From Acidobacteriia bacterium UBA6623 (GTDB lineage: Bacteria > Acidobacteriota > Terriglobia > Bryobacterales > UBA6623), in the NCBI GenBank assembly GCA_002433055.1, contig DJHJ01000027.1:1-40632 (forward strand): DNA of 40,632 bases, in the 5' to 3' direction. Made by a program: the position numbers and the translations under genes. The notes below the pieces were generated by a model that did not search any database, was not told where the DNA came from, and saw only the letters and a list, made by a program, of their open reading frames with translations. Below, piece after piece: positions 1-8,661 of this stretch (positions are counted from its first letter, which is position 1; each line of letters opens with the position of its first letter).

Positions 1-111
1 CTCAACATCAACGGTGCAAAAATCTCTGCGTCAAAGAAGATGAAAGTGATTTTAGTCAATACATGCATCCGTTAGGGTGCTCTAGCAACATACCTCACTA
101 CATGCGTGCTC

Positions 112-123
112 GTGAGATCTCAC
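112..123. promoter_or_regulatory. 12-bp perfect palindrome upstream of queF
   Basis: GTGAGATCTCAC reads the same on both strands and lies about 40 bases before the queF start. It could be an operator or chance. The rest of bases 1-162 holds no convincing gene: the open stretches are short and unrecognised, and I see no clear promoter. Confidence 0.3.
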
Positions 124-162
124 CTACACAATCACAATCAGGCATAATCAATACTCAACACC

Positions 163-567
163 GTGTCTGAATATACCGCTGAACACGCCCAAGCTGGTCT
201 CGATGCGAAACTCCCTTCCATCGAAACATGGCCGAACCAGTTCAAGGGCTATAGCATAACAATCGAAATTTCGGAGTTTACCTCGATATGCCCCAAGACG
301 GGCTTGCCCGATTTTGGGAAACTTTCTCTCACTTACGAACCCGATATGCTTTGCCTGGAGTTGAAATCTTTCAAATACTACCTTCTGGCCTATCGTGGTT
401 TGGGTATTTTCTATGAAAACGTCGTTAACCGCATACTGGCTGACGTGGTGCAAGCTATTCAACCGGTCAGCGCAGAACTAGTAGGTGAATTCACACCCCG
501 TGGCGGACTGCGCTCCACTATAACTGCACAACACCGTAGCAACAACACAGAAAAGACCTCTTGCTAA
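163..567 (+). CDS. queF: NADPH-dependent 7-cyano-7-deazaguanine reductase QueF
   Basis: QueF reduces preQ0 to preQ1 in the cytosolic pathway to queuosine in tRNA. The 134-residue protein is the short single-domain (type I) form with a T-fold. The motif CPKTGLPDFG places the nucleophilic Cys at 43 and the acidic catalytic Asp at 50, the spacing expected for the family. ELKSFKYYLLAYR is the family QueF motif and GIFYENVVNRIL follows it. The position after Tyr-Arg, usually Asn in this type, is Gly here. An in-frame stop at 145-147 forces a start after it, and GTG at 163 is the only candidate giving full length. No strong ribosome binding site is visible. It precedes the hopanoid cluster but has no functional link to it; co-transcription is possible. 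Confidence 0.9.
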   Translation: MSEYTAEHAQAGLDAKLPSIETWPNQFKGYSITIEISEFTSICPKTGLPDFGKLSLTYEPDMLCLELKSFKYYLLAYRGLGIFYENVVNRILADVVQAIQPVSAELVGEFTPRGGLRSTITAQHRSNNTEKTSC

Positions 568-623
568 CATAATCTGATCTTCAACCAAAGGAATACACTC
601 TCAAGGTTCCATGTAAATCTGCG

Positions 624-1034
624 ATGAAAACCACTTACTTACTGTTGATCGTCATAGTGACCAACGCAGCAGGAAACGTCACACTCGGTTACGGCATGCA
701 ACAGTTTGGCAGCATTGCATCCTACTCTCCTTTGGATATGATTCGGGGTGGTATCGCAGCCATGGCTAACCCGTGGGTGATCGCAGGGGTTGTCTTGTTG
801 CTGGTTTTCTTCATTGCGCATGGGTTGGCTCTAAGTCGCGCTGACCTAAGTTACGTTTTACTCGTCACTTCGGTAGGGTATGTGCTGGTTGCAGTTCTCG
901 GGTGGTCCATATTGGGAGAATCAATCTCGACATGGCGTTGGATTGGCACGGTACTCATCACTGTCGGAGTCAGTCTCGTCGGGTCAACTCCACCATCAAC
1001 CATAAATCGACAACTCGGAAATGGTGTATCTTGA
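624..1034 (+). CDS. Small EamA/SMR-like membrane protein, first of a tandem pair (ArnE/ArnF-like candidate)
   Basis: This is a 136-residue hydrophobic protein with about four predicted membrane segments, near residues 3-20, 46-66, 75-95 and 104-122. The ending WSILGESISTWRWIGTVLITVGV is the usual last-helix pattern of EamA/DMT and small multidrug resistance families (conserved Gly-Glu followed by an Arg-Trp-x-Gly helix). Its size matches half-transporters such as EmrE, ArnE and ArnF, not ten-helix DMT proteins. Its stop overlaps the TTG start of a second protein of the same kind, so the two are probably translated together as a heterodimer. The next gene is hpnI. From context I infer lipid or lipid-linked sugar transport, possibly flipping of a glycosylated hopanoid. 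The substrate is not shown by sequence, and a generic small-molecule exporter remains possible. Confidence 0.75.
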   Translation: MKTTYLLLIVIVTNAAGNVTLGYGMQQFGSIASYSPLDMIRGGIAAMANPWVIAGVVLLLVFFIAHGLALSRADLSYVLLVTSVGYVLVAVLGWSILGESISTWRWIGTVLITVGVSLVGSTPPSTINRQLGNGVS

Positions 1035-1393
1035 ACTTCTTTCTTTTACTCCTAACCATTAGCGGCACTGTCGTCGGCGATCTTCTGAAAACTGCCTGTA
1101 TGCGACAGATTGGACCCATCGATGATTTTCACCCTGGGGCGCTAATCCAAAATGCACGTCAAGTTGTCAGAATGACCGCTATTTGGTTTTGCTTACTCGC
1201 CTATACTGTGTCGTTCTTTTCCTTCATGGCACTTATTTCAATAAGCGACGTAAGTTTTGCTGTGCCAGCAACAGCCGCAGGTTATGTCGCAGAGATACTA
1301 TTAGCAAAAACGTTTCTGAGTGAGACTATCTCCCAACGCCGCTGGGCCGGTGCTGTGTTGGTAACCTGCGGTGTGATGTTGATTTCCTACTAA
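1031..1393 (+). CDS. Small EamA/SMR-like membrane protein, second of a tandem pair
   Basis: A 120-residue membrane protein read from TTG at 1031, which overlaps the stop of the previous gene (TTGA). The frame is open further upstream (from 902), but that part is polar, lies inside the neighbour and looks unlike a membrane protein. From the TTG the protein begins directly with a hydrophobic helix. About four membrane segments are visible. Motifs ISDVSFAVPATAAGYV and LSETISQRRWAGAVLVTCGV mirror those of its partner (LSRADLSYVLLVTSVGYV and LGESISTWRWIGTVLITVGV), so the two are homologous and probably form an unequal dimer, as ArnE and ArnF do. It lies eight to eleven bases ahead of hpnI, which suggests a shared transcript and a role linked to the HpnI product. 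Confidence 0.7.
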   Translation: MNFFLLLLTISGTVVGDLLKTACMRQIGPIDDFHPGALIQNARQVVRMTAIWFCLLAYTVSFFSFMALISISDVSFAVPATAAGYVAEILLAKTFLSETISQRRWAGAVLVTCGVMLISY

Positions 1394-1404
1394 AGGTTGC
1401 GGTG

Positions 1405-2574
1405 ATGGAATTACTAAACAAGCCAACATTGTTAGTGGCCGTCGTTCTGGCAGTATGTGCCTCGCTCTACTATTTGGTTGTCATATGTTGCACTTGGCGC
1501 TTTCGACACAGACTGCCATACGGTGGCAGTTCGACATCAACACCTCCACTGTCAGTGCTCAAACCTCTCCGTGGTGCTGACCCGTTCCTGGAGACCAATC
1601 TACTGACCCATGCACTGCAGGACTACCCCGATTTTGAGCTGCTGCTTGGAGTGGAATCTCTGGATGACCCTGCAGCTGAAGTAGTTGACCGACTGAGTTC
1701 CAAATTCCCTGATTTACCTCTTAAGACCATTGTGTGTGGCCCAACACTCGCCGGTAATCCTAAAATATGGCAACTCGAAAGGCTGGCTCATCACTCGCAC
1801 CACGACACCTTTCTGGTGAATGATGCCGACATTGTCGTAGAGCCAAACTACTTTCGAGAGATCGTCGAAGAACTGGAAGCTCCCAATGTAGGAGGAGTGA
1901 CCTGCCTTTACCGGGCTCGACCTGGTGGTGGCCTAGTCTCTCTACTGGAAGCATTGTGGGTATCTGCAGAATTTCAAGGATTGGTGTTGACCGCTAGCTG
2001 CACCCAAGGAGTAAGTTTTGCACTTGGAGCAACAATAGCATTCCGAAACAGTGACCTAAAAGAAGCTGGTGGTTTTGAAGTATTACGGCCGTTCTTAGCC
2101 GACGATTATCAACTAGGCAACCATCTCACTAAGGTTGGACGACGGGTTGTATTATCTCGACGAGTTGTAGAAACTGTCTTGCCAACCACAAATTGGCGTG
2201 AAGTCTTGCAACACTGGCTGCGATGGTCCCGCACCGTGCGTTTATCTCGACCTCGCGGACATGCCGGACTGATTTTCACCCATGGCACGATTTGGAGCCT
2301 GTTGGCGCTCCTTGTTTGTGACGGTCAAACTGTTCCAGTTGTCACTGCTATTTGCTGTTTGGCCCTACGTGGCATGGCCGCCTGGAGTGTTGGCCACTTT
2401 GTAGTCCAATCAGAAACGGTACGTCGCTATGGTTACTTGATTTTCTTGGCCGATCTTCTGGCGTTTGTTTTATGGTGTGTTAGCTTCTTCGGAAACCATG
2501 TCGTGTGGGCAGGCCGTCATCTGTCACTCGATCGCCTGGGTCGAATACGCCAGACCACTTCAAATTCGGACTAA
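1405..2574 (+). CDS. hpnI: Hopanoid glycosyltransferase HpnI (GT family 21-like)
   Basis: HpnI adds N-acetylglucosamine to bacteriohopanetetrol in studied bacteria, the first step to composite hopanoid head groups. The 389-residue protein has an N-terminal membrane anchor (about 8-30), then a GT2/GT21 catalytic domain like ceramide glucosyltransferase. It shows the D1 region (KPLRGADP), D2 as NDAD (139-142), D3 as LADDYQLG (Asp 233-234), and a (Q/R)xxRW-like box reading HWLRW (270-274), with His in the first position. Hydrophobic helices follow near 285-320 and 345-372. GTG at 1402 and ATG at 1405 are both possible. I prefer ATG because AAAGG at 1392-1396 then has normal spacing. It follows the two EamA-like genes closely. 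The sugar donor and the acceptor in this organism are inferred from the family. Confidence 0.88.
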   Translation: MELLNKPTLLVAVVLAVCASLYYLVVICCTWRFRHRLPYGGSSTSTPPLSVLKPLRGADPFLETNLLTHALQDYPDFELLLGVESLDDPAAEVVDRLSSKFPDLPLKTIVCGPTLAGNPKIWQLERLAHHSHHDTFLVNDADIVVEPNYFREIVEELEAPNVGGVTCLYRARPGGGLVSLLEALWVSAEFQGLVLTASCTQGVSFALGATIAFRNSDLKEAGGFEVLRPFLADDYQLGNHLTKVGRRVVLSRRVVETVLPTTNWREVLQHWLRWSRTVRLSRPRGHAGLIFTHGTIWSLLALLVCDGQTVPVVTAICCLALRGMAAWSVGHFVVQSETVRRYGYLIFLADLLAFVLWCVSFFGNHVVWAGRHLSLDRLGRIRQTTSNSD

Positions 2575-2677
2575 TTCTATCAGCAGTCTTGTAGAAAGCT
2601 GCTGTAAGCTATAGGTGGTAGCTTCGAGAGTAATTTCGTAGCAGGATCGATCTCAAAAAAAGGGCACAGCCACACTG

Positions 2678-3685
2678 ATGGATTCGATAGTGAATAACAA
2701 CCTACACACTGGGAAGAAAGAAACTGACAAGGCTGTCTACCTTCTAAAGCCACGTGGCTTTTGTGCAGGGGTTGTTCGGGCAATCGACATTGTCGATTTA
2801 GCCCTGAAGGTATACGGTCCGCCAATCTATGTTCGTAAAGAAATTGTGCACAATCGACACGTAGTCGCTGACCTCGCCTCTCGAGGGGCGATTTTTGTGG
2901 ACGAACTAGACGAGGTTCCAGAACGCGGCCGCGCGGTCTTCAGTGCACACGGCGTTGCCCCCGAAGTGCGACAACAAGCTGAACAACGTTGTCTTCGTAT
3001 TATCGACGCCACCTGTCCACTTGTCACGAAGGTACATTTGGAAGCAGTCCGCTTCGCTGAGACACAGGGCACAATTCTCCTCATAGGTCACCGCGACCAC
3101 GATGAAGTAATTGGGACGATGGGTGAAGCACCCGAGCGAACTATAGTGATCTCATCACCCGAGGAAGCACAACAAGTCGAGGTGCCGAACCCGAAGAATA
3201 CGTACTATTTAACACAAACAACACTCAGCTTAGACGAAGCAAACGTCATCATTGAGGAGTTACAAAAAAGATTCCCTAGCATTCAGGGCCCGCCTGCTAA
3301 AGATATTTGCTATGCCACTGAGAATAGGCAACAAGCTGTAAAACGTGTTGCTCCACGCTCGGATCTGTTATTAGTAGTCGGATCAGAAAATAGTTCAAAT
3401 TCAAGAAGACTTGTCGAAGTTGGTGAAAATCTAGGCGTGCCAGGGTTTCTCGTCGACGACAAATCTCAACTGAAAGCAAGCTGGTTTGAGAACGTAAGTC
3501 GTGTGGCAGTTACGGCAGGCGCATCTGCACCGGAAGTATTGGTGTTAGGAATACTTGATCATCTTAGAACGTTTGGTTTTGACAAGGTAGAAGAAGTGGA
3601 AGTCATTGAGGAAGACATTATATTCCCTCTGCCTCCCGAGCTCACAGACCATAAAAAAGAGCTTACTCAGATCGCTAACGTGTGA
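2678..3685 (+). CDS. ispH: 4-hydroxy-3-methylbut-2-enyl diphosphate reductase IspH
   Basis: IspH (LytB) is the last enzyme of the MEP pathway and makes IPP and DMAPP from HMBPP using a [4Fe-4S] cluster. The 335-residue protein has the three conserved cluster cysteines at 29 (PRGFCAGV), 113 (DATCPLV) and 211 (DICYATENRQ), plus the VHN and SAHG substrate histidines at about 58 and 91. The first 17 residues or so are a polar extension beyond the usual start. ATG at 2678 is used. It stands between hpnI and shc, an arrangement seen in other hopanoid clusters, where it plausibly boosts C5 precursor supply for squalene. A second ispH elsewhere in the genome is possible. The identity is secure. Confidence 0.96.
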   Translation: MDSIVNNNLHTGKKETDKAVYLLKPRGFCAGVVRAIDIVDLALKVYGPPIYVRKEIVHNRHVVADLASRGAIFVDELDEVPERGRAVFSAHGVAPEVRQQAEQRCLRIIDATCPLVTKVHLEAVRFAETQGTILLIGHRDHDEVIGTMGEAPERTIVISSPEEAQQVEVPNPKNTYYLTQTTLSLDEANVIIEELQKRFPSIQGPPAKDICYATENRQQAVKRVAPRSDLLLVVGSENSSNSRRLVEVGENLGVPGFLVDDKSQLKASWFENVSRVAVTAGASAPEVLVLGILDHLRTFGFDKVEEVEVIEEDIIFPLPPELTDHKKELTQIANV

Positions 3686-3787
3686 AGTGGAATCGGTGAT
3701 GAGATTAGAGATTTCGATCTGCGAAAATCTGAAGGTCTGCAAAACATGCGAAGGATCTTTAACTCAACCGAGTGAGGAATTGAGCAT

Positions 3788-5752
3788 TTGAACATAGCGG
3801 TTGCACAAAGTGTTGCTTTATCCCAGCAGTCCGAGATTCTCTCGTCACTGAAAGCCGCCACCGAATACCTGCTGAGTAAGCAGTCACCTGAAGGCTACTG
3901 GGTAGGAGAATTAGAAGCCGATACTTCCCTCGAATCTGACTACATCCTGCTCCAACTATGGCTTTATCCTCCAACCACTGGTTCATGGGGCCCACCAACG
4001 ATGAAGCGCATCAAGCGGGCGGCAAGATATATTCTTAGTCGACAACTTCCAGACGGGGGTTGGAACATCTACCAGGGTGGACCAGCAAACGTCAGTGTTT
4101 CAGTCAAAGCCTACCTTGCTCTTCGCCTCGCCGGTATTGGCATCGATACACCACAGCTAACCCAAGCGAAAGAGCGGATACTTCAACTAGGCGGAGTCGA
4201 AGCAGCTAATAGCTACACCAAGATCTACTTGAGTTTCTTTGGGCTGTATGATCGAGCCAAAACTCCTTCAATTCCACCAGAGCTCTTTCTGCTCCCACCT
4301 AGAGCAGTATTCAGCGTGTACGAAATGTCGTCGTGGACACGCACCATCATAGCCCCATTAGCGATTCTTGGAGCACTAAAATCATCACGGCCGGTACCGG
4401 AAGAAATCACCCTAAACGAACTGTCAACCGGTGTTGAGCCCTCTACGCCCAACTTACTTAGCCTTGGTGGCCTCTTTTGCCTCGCAGACCAAGCGTTCAA
4501 GATCTGGGAACGTATTGGAATACAGAGAGTGCGACGCAATGCAATTAGAGCGACCAGTCACTGGATGATCAAACACCTCGAAAGATCAGATGGATTAGGC
4601 GCTATTTTTCCAGCAATGATGAACTGTATTATGGCGCTAACCGAGCTCGGTTACAGTCTTGATGACCCCTTGCTAAAACAGCAAATTCAAAAGTTTGAAG
4701 AGTTGATTGTTGAGGACGGCAATGAACACGATGGGGCAATGCGAGTGCAGCCATGCCTATCTCCGGTGTGGGATACCGGATTAACGGCATTTGCTGTGGG
4801 AAGAGTTTCAGCCATCTGTACTAGCAATGCTGAAAGTGCGTTGAATCGCGCAGCTGACTGGTTGCTAACCAAGGAGGCCCGACACAATGGCGATTGGTCA
4901 GTGAAAAATAAGACTGGCAGACCGGGAGGATGGTATTTTGAATTTGCCAATGAATTTTATCCCGACACCGATGACACAGCTCAGGTGCTTTTGGGGCTCC
5001 ACTATGCAAAATCTAGCAACCCGGAAATGCAGGAGAAAGCAAAACAACGTGGTATCGAATGGTTGCTCAGCATGCAGTCCAGCAACGGTGGGTGGGGTGC
5101 TTTTGATGTTGATAACAATAATCGTCTACTGAGTCATGTTCCGTTTGCCGACCACAACGCTATGCTTGACCCAACATGTCCAGATTTGACCGGACGAGTT
5201 CTCGAGGCACTTTGCGTGACAGGGCTCGGTCATTCGCACCGAGCAGTAAGGCGTGGGGTAGAGTTTCTGAAACAAACGCAGGAAGAGGATGGAAGCTGGT
5301 TTGGACGTTGGGGAGTGAACTACATATACGGCACATGCTTCGCCCTGAGGGGTCTAGCATCTGCAGGCGAAGACCCGCGTGAAGCATACATCATCCGTGC
5401 TGGAGAGTGGCTACGCTCAATTCAAAATGCAGACGGCGGGTGGGGGGAAACCTGTGCTAGTTATGACAATCCAAGGTACAAAACTGAAGGTAGAAGTACT
5501 ACATCACAGACTGCGTGGGCGCTCATGGGATTAATAGCCTCAGGAGACAATCAGTCTGGCAGTACTACAACGGGAGTGCGATACTTGCTAGACACTCAAC
5601 TTCTCGATGGGTCATGGAGTGAACAGAGCTACACTGGTACTGGTTTCCCGGGTGTTTTCTACCTGAAGTACGACCTATACCGACAATATTTTCCCTTGTT
5701 GGCTTTGTCGCAGCATATAACAGCATCGGAGGGAACAGGCCGCCGCACCTAG
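3788..5752 (+). CDS. shc: Squalene-hopene cyclase
   Basis: This enzyme (also called HpnF) cyclises squalene to hopene and hopanol at the membrane surface. The 654-residue length is normal for the family. The catalytic acid motif DTDDTA sits at 393-398 (Asp 393, 395 and 396). Repeated QW-type motifs such as DGGW, NGGWGAF, EDGSWFGRWG, DGGWGE and DGSWSE run through both alpha-barrel domains. NYIYGT and the C-terminal FYLKYDLYRQYFPL stretch are also typical. TTG at 3788 is the start: an in-frame stop lies at 3773-3775 and GAGGAA at 3774-3779 gives good spacing. It is followed 46 bases later by hpnH, which acts on its product. No key residue appears missing. Confidence 0.97.
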   Translation: MNIAVAQSVALSQQSEILSSLKAATEYLLSKQSPEGYWVGELEADTSLESDYILLQLWLYPPTTGSWGPPTMKRIKRAARYILSRQLPDGGWNIYQGGPANVSVSVKAYLALRLAGIGIDTPQLTQAKERILQLGGVEAANSYTKIYLSFFGLYDRAKTPSIPPELFLLPPRAVFSVYEMSSWTRTIIAPLAILGALKSSRPVPEEITLNELSTGVEPSTPNLLSLGGLFCLADQAFKIWERIGIQRVRRNAIRATSHWMIKHLERSDGLGAIFPAMMNCIMALTELGYSLDDPLLKQQIQKFEELIVEDGNEHDGAMRVQPCLSPVWDTGLTAFAVGRVSAICTSNAESALNRAADWLLTKEARHNGDWSVKNKTGRPGGWYFEFANEFYPDTDDTAQVLLGLHYAKSSNPEMQEKAKQRGIEWLLSMQSSNGGWGAFDVDNNNRLLSHVPFADHNAMLDPTCPDLTGRVLEALCVTGLGHSHRAVRRGVEFLKQTQEEDGSWFGRWGVNYIYGTCFALRGLASAGEDPREAYIIRAGEWLRSIQNADGGWGETCASYDNPRYKTEGRSTTSQTAWALMGLIASGDNQSGSTTTGVRYLLDTQLLDGSWSEQSYTGTGFPGVFYLKYDLYRQYFPLLALSQHITASEGTGRRT

Positions 5753-5798
5753 CGATAGACATCCATATTAATGCACTTTCTTGTTCTTAAAAAACACA

Positions 5799-6917
5799 AT
5801 GCGTATTCCTCTTGAAACTGCAGTCCGGCTTGGCTTTTATATGGCCAAAAACAAACTTCGGCCACCCGCTCGTTGGCAAGGTGACCCTACACGGGTCCAA
5901 GGCGGTAACCCTTTCCCAATCATCGCCGACAAACCGCCCTCGACGCGGCTTTCCAGAAAAAACGTCTCGCACCCATACTTACGTAAACGCTTCCCACTCG
6001 TGTTAATGCTGGAACCGCTACACGCCTGCAATCTAACCTGTACTGGGTGCGGGCGAATTCGTGAATACGACGACACCATCACTGAACGTATTCCCCTCGA
6101 GAAATGCCTGTCTGCAGTGGACGAATGTGGTGCGCCTGTTGTTTCGATTTGTGGCGGTGAGCCAATGATGTATCCCCAAATCGGGGCGCTAGTGAAAAAT
6201 ATCATTGCACGTAAACGTCACGTTTATTTATGTACTAATGGGATGTTTCTAATCAAACGCTTGCATGAATTTCAACCAAGCAAACAACTTTTCTTCAATG
6301 TCCACTTAGACGGCCTAAAGGAAACCCATGATTTAGCTGTTGAACGGGAGGGAGTGTTTGACGAAGCTATCGATGGTATACGCGCAGCTAAGAAGGCCGG
6401 CTTCATGGTTTGCACAAACACTACCGTGTACCGTGAAACTGACATGAAGGAGATTGAAGCTCTGTTTGAGTTTCTCGAACCACTCGGAGTAGATGGACAT
6501 ATGCTGTCACCTGCGTATGGCTACGCAGCCGTAGGGGACCGTGAAATTTTTCTGACCCGCCAAGAAGTACATGAGAAGTTTAGAAACATTGACCAAATCT
6601 TTCGACGATTTAAGCTGACATCAACGCCAGCATACCTTAAGTTTTTGAAAGGTGAACGCGAACTGCCCTGCACAGCCTGGGGCAATCCCACTTACAACAT
6701 TCGCGGGTGGAAGGGGCCATGCTATCTGATCACTGATGCACACTGGGAAACCTTCGATGATTTGATGAACCAAACCCCTTGGGAGGAATACGGCTACGGC
6801 AACGACTCTCGATGCGAACATTGCCTGGTGCACTGTGGGTACGAAGCTTCAGCTGCACTCGGAGTTAACGCGCAAATGGGTGACAGTTTGAGGATGCTCA
6901 GATGGGCATTATCTTAG
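5799..6917 (+). CDS. hpnH: Adenosyl-hopene transferase HpnH (radical SAM)
   Basis: HpnH joins the 5'-deoxyadenosyl group of SAM to hopene, making adenosylhopane and committing it to C35 hopanoids. The 372-residue protein carries the radical SAM motif CNLTCTGC with cysteines at 77, 81 and 84, the GGEP motif (CGGEPMMYP), and a C-terminal cysteine-containing tail (CEHCLVHCGYEAS) as in known HpnH. ATG at 5799 gives the familiar N-terminus MRIPLETAVRLG, better than the TTG at 5781. Between this leader and the RFPLVLMLEPL strand lies an additional segment of about 40 residues rich in Pro, Arg and Gly that I do not expect in HpnH. It sits between shc and hpnA in the operon. Confidence 0.95.
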   Translation: MRIPLETAVRLGFYMAKNKLRPPARWQGDPTRVQGGNPFPIIADKPPSTRLSRKNVSHPYLRKRFPLVLMLEPLHACNLTCTGCGRIREYDDTITERIPLEKCLSAVDECGAPVVSICGGEPMMYPQIGALVKNIIARKRHVYLCTNGMFLIKRLHEFQPSKQLFFNVHLDGLKETHDLAVEREGVFDEAIDGIRAAKKAGFMVCTNTTVYRETDMKEIEALFEFLEPLGVDGHMLSPAYGYAAVGDREIFLTRQEVHEKFRNIDQIFRRFKLTSTPAYLKFLKGERELPCTAWGNPTYNIRGWKGPCYLITDAHWETFDDLMNQTPWEEYGYGNDSRCEHCLVHCGYEASAALGVNAQMGDSLRMLRWALS

Positions 6918-6980
6918 ACAAAACTGAGGTGTAAAACCCCCCGTGCTGCCCAGGCTTGACAATGCTCTCTAAAACGTACA

Positions 6981-7961
6981 GTGACATTTTTGACTGGAGC
7001 TTCAGGATTCATAGGCGGGCATCTAGCGCGCGTACTCATAAAGAGTGGTCGTTCAGTGCGGGCTCTTTTACGGCCCTCGAGCAATAGAGAGAGAGTATCT
7101 GGACTTGACTTGGAAACAGTAGTCGGAGATCTGCGCGATGTGAATTCCTTAAAGGGAAAGATGAGAGGCTGTCAGGAATTATTCCACGTGGCGGCTGATT
7201 ACAGATTGTGGGCAAGAGATCCAGCGGAAATTTACACCTCAAACATCGAGGGCACTCGGAATATTCTTCAAATCGCTTTAGAGGAAGGCGTAGAACGAGT
7301 CGTGTACACCTCAACGGTAGGCTGCATAGGAATGCCTGCGAACAACGAAGAGGGGGATGAGAATGTCGCGGTTTCTGTTACAAAAGCCGCGGGACCCTAC
7401 AAGCACTCGAAGTACCTAGCAGAGCGAATCGCTCTCGAGTTTGCTTCACTAGGGCTTCCGGTTATCATTGTCAATCCAACAGCACCAATTGGAGAGTATG
7501 ACTGGAAACCAACTCCGACAGGAAAGATTGTTGTAGATTTTCTTAGAAAAGCACTGCCGGCATACCTGGAAACCGGTCTGAATATCGTTGATGTCCGGGA
7601 TGTTGCTCAGGGGCACTTAACTGCAATGAAAAGAGGGCGAAGTGGAGAACGCTACATTTTGGGCGGACGTAACATGATGCTCTGGGAAATTTTTCGCACC
7701 TTGTCAAAGATTAGCGGACAACCTGCCCCAAAAGTTCGTATACCCTATGCAGTAGCGTACGCTTATGGGTTAACCTCGACAATAGCCGCAAAATTTACGA
7801 AGCAAACACCGCTTGCGCCGCTGGACGCTGTTCGCATGGCACGCAAGAGGATGTTCGTCAAATCGGAGAAGGCCGAACGTGAAATCGGCTTCGTAGCCGG
7901 TCCAGTCGAACAAGCCTTCGAACGCGCAGTACAATGGTTTCGCAACAACCAATATTGTTAG
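6981..7961 (+). CDS. hpnA: Hopanoid-associated sugar epimerase/reductase HpnA
   Basis: HpnA is an extended short-chain dehydrogenase/reductase found in hopanoid clusters; its exact reaction is not settled. The 326-residue protein begins with the Rossmann motif TGASGFIGGH (Gly 6, 9, 12). It has the YTSTVG serine strand and the active-site YxxxK pair within GPYKHSKYLAER, followed by NPTAPIGEYDWKPTPTG, which is characteristic of HpnA. An in-frame stop at 6957-6959 and the lack of any ATG before the Rossmann strand make GTG at 6981 the start. The end overlaps hpnG by 28 bases, so the two are probably translationally coupled. It could reduce or epimerise the ribose-derived side chain, which is inference. 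Confidence 0.92.
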   Translation: MTFLTGASGFIGGHLARVLIKSGRSVRALLRPSSNRERVSGLDLETVVGDLRDVNSLKGKMRGCQELFHVAADYRLWARDPAEIYTSNIEGTRNILQIALEEGVERVVYTSTVGCIGMPANNEEGDENVAVSVTKAAGPYKHSKYLAERIALEFASLGLPVIIVNPTAPIGEYDWKPTPTGKIVVDFLRKALPAYLETGLNIVDVRDVAQGHLTAMKRGRSGERYILGGRNMMLWEIFRTLSKISGQPAPKVRIPYAVAYAYGLTSTIAAKFTKQTPLAPLDAVRMARKRMFVKSEKAEREIGFVAGPVEQAFERAVQWFRNNQYC

Positions 7962-8653
7962 TAGTGGGTGCAGATCGTCGAGAGTTTTCGGCCTTCGATC
8001 GAGTAAAACAGACCGCTTCTCAGGCAAGAGTTCGCTGGGAAGCCAGAACAGTGCTACCATCCGGTCCAGCGCTACTGGCGGCGCATGGCCCAGGACGTGA
8101 AAATGCTAGTTATGCAGTCCGCGCAATTTGCTCTTCACAACCTGTTACTGCGGTCATTTCTACCGGTTTTGTTGGTGCTCTCGATGAAACACTTTCTCTA
8201 TCAGATGTTTTCATAGCGACTCGTGTTGTACAGCAAGAGTCAAAACTGCAGTATGCTGTAAAGTTGCCGGTCTGGTCGAGAGTGAGGGAGCCTGCGCAAG
8301 GGTCGCTACTAACAGTCGACGAAGTGGTGCAGACGGCTCACGATCGAAAGGAGCTCCGTTCACTTGGAGTAAGTGCAGTAGACATGGAAGCGTCAGCGGT
8401 GGCAGCAGAGGCAGCAGCCAGAAAATTGCCGTTTTTTTGTGTTCGTGTGGTAAGTGATGAAGCGGACGTTTCGTTTCCGGTTGACTTTAACAGAGCACGT
8501 AGATCTAACGGTACTTTTTCAGAATGGCGCATACTTAGCCAGGCTTTGACGCGACCGAGCTGTTGGAATAGATTGTGGCAACTGAAAATTGATTCAGACC
8601 AGGCAAGTATTGCGCTGGCAGATTTTTTCAGTAGAGCAAAGTTTAACGTTTAA
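7934..8653 (+). CDS. hpnG: Adenosylhopane nucleosidase HpnG
   Basis: HpnG removes adenine from adenosylhopane, leaving ribosylhopane (or its phosphate). The 239-residue protein belongs to the MTA/SAH nucleosidase and purine phosphorylase superfamily. It has the STGFVGAL loop, the VDMEASAVAAEA purine/ribose motif (Met 151, Glu 152) and the RVVSDEAD motif whose Asp 175 is the expected catalytic acid. ATG at 7934 overlaps the end of hpnA by 28 bases. It is followed only 8 bases later by the first zinc dehydrogenase, which links that enzyme to the fate of ribosylhopane. Identity rests on the motifs together with the context between hpnA and hpnC. Confidence 0.9.
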   Translation: MVSQQPILLVVGADRREFSAFDRVKQTASQARVRWEARTVLPSGPALLAAHGPGRENASYAVRAICSSQPVTAVISTGFVGALDETLSLSDVFIATRVVQQESKLQYAVKLPVWSRVREPAQGSLLTVDEVVQTAHDRKELRSLGVSAVDMEASAVAAEAAARKLPFFCVRVVSDEADVSFPVDFNRARRSNGTFSEWRILSQALTRPSCWNRLWQLKIDSDQASIALADFFSRAKFNV

Positions 8654-8661
8654 TTTGGATC

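Noticed and set aside
70..125. preQ1 riboswitch ahead of queF
   Set aside because: A CTCTAGCAACA stretch recalls the preQ1-I loop, but the paired stem and the A-rich tail with the matching CUAA end are absent.
902..1030. Longer start for the second EamA-like protein
   Set aside because: The extra 43 residues are polar, lie inside the first gene and lack any membrane-protein character. The TTG at 1031 gives a normal four-helix protein with coupled translation.
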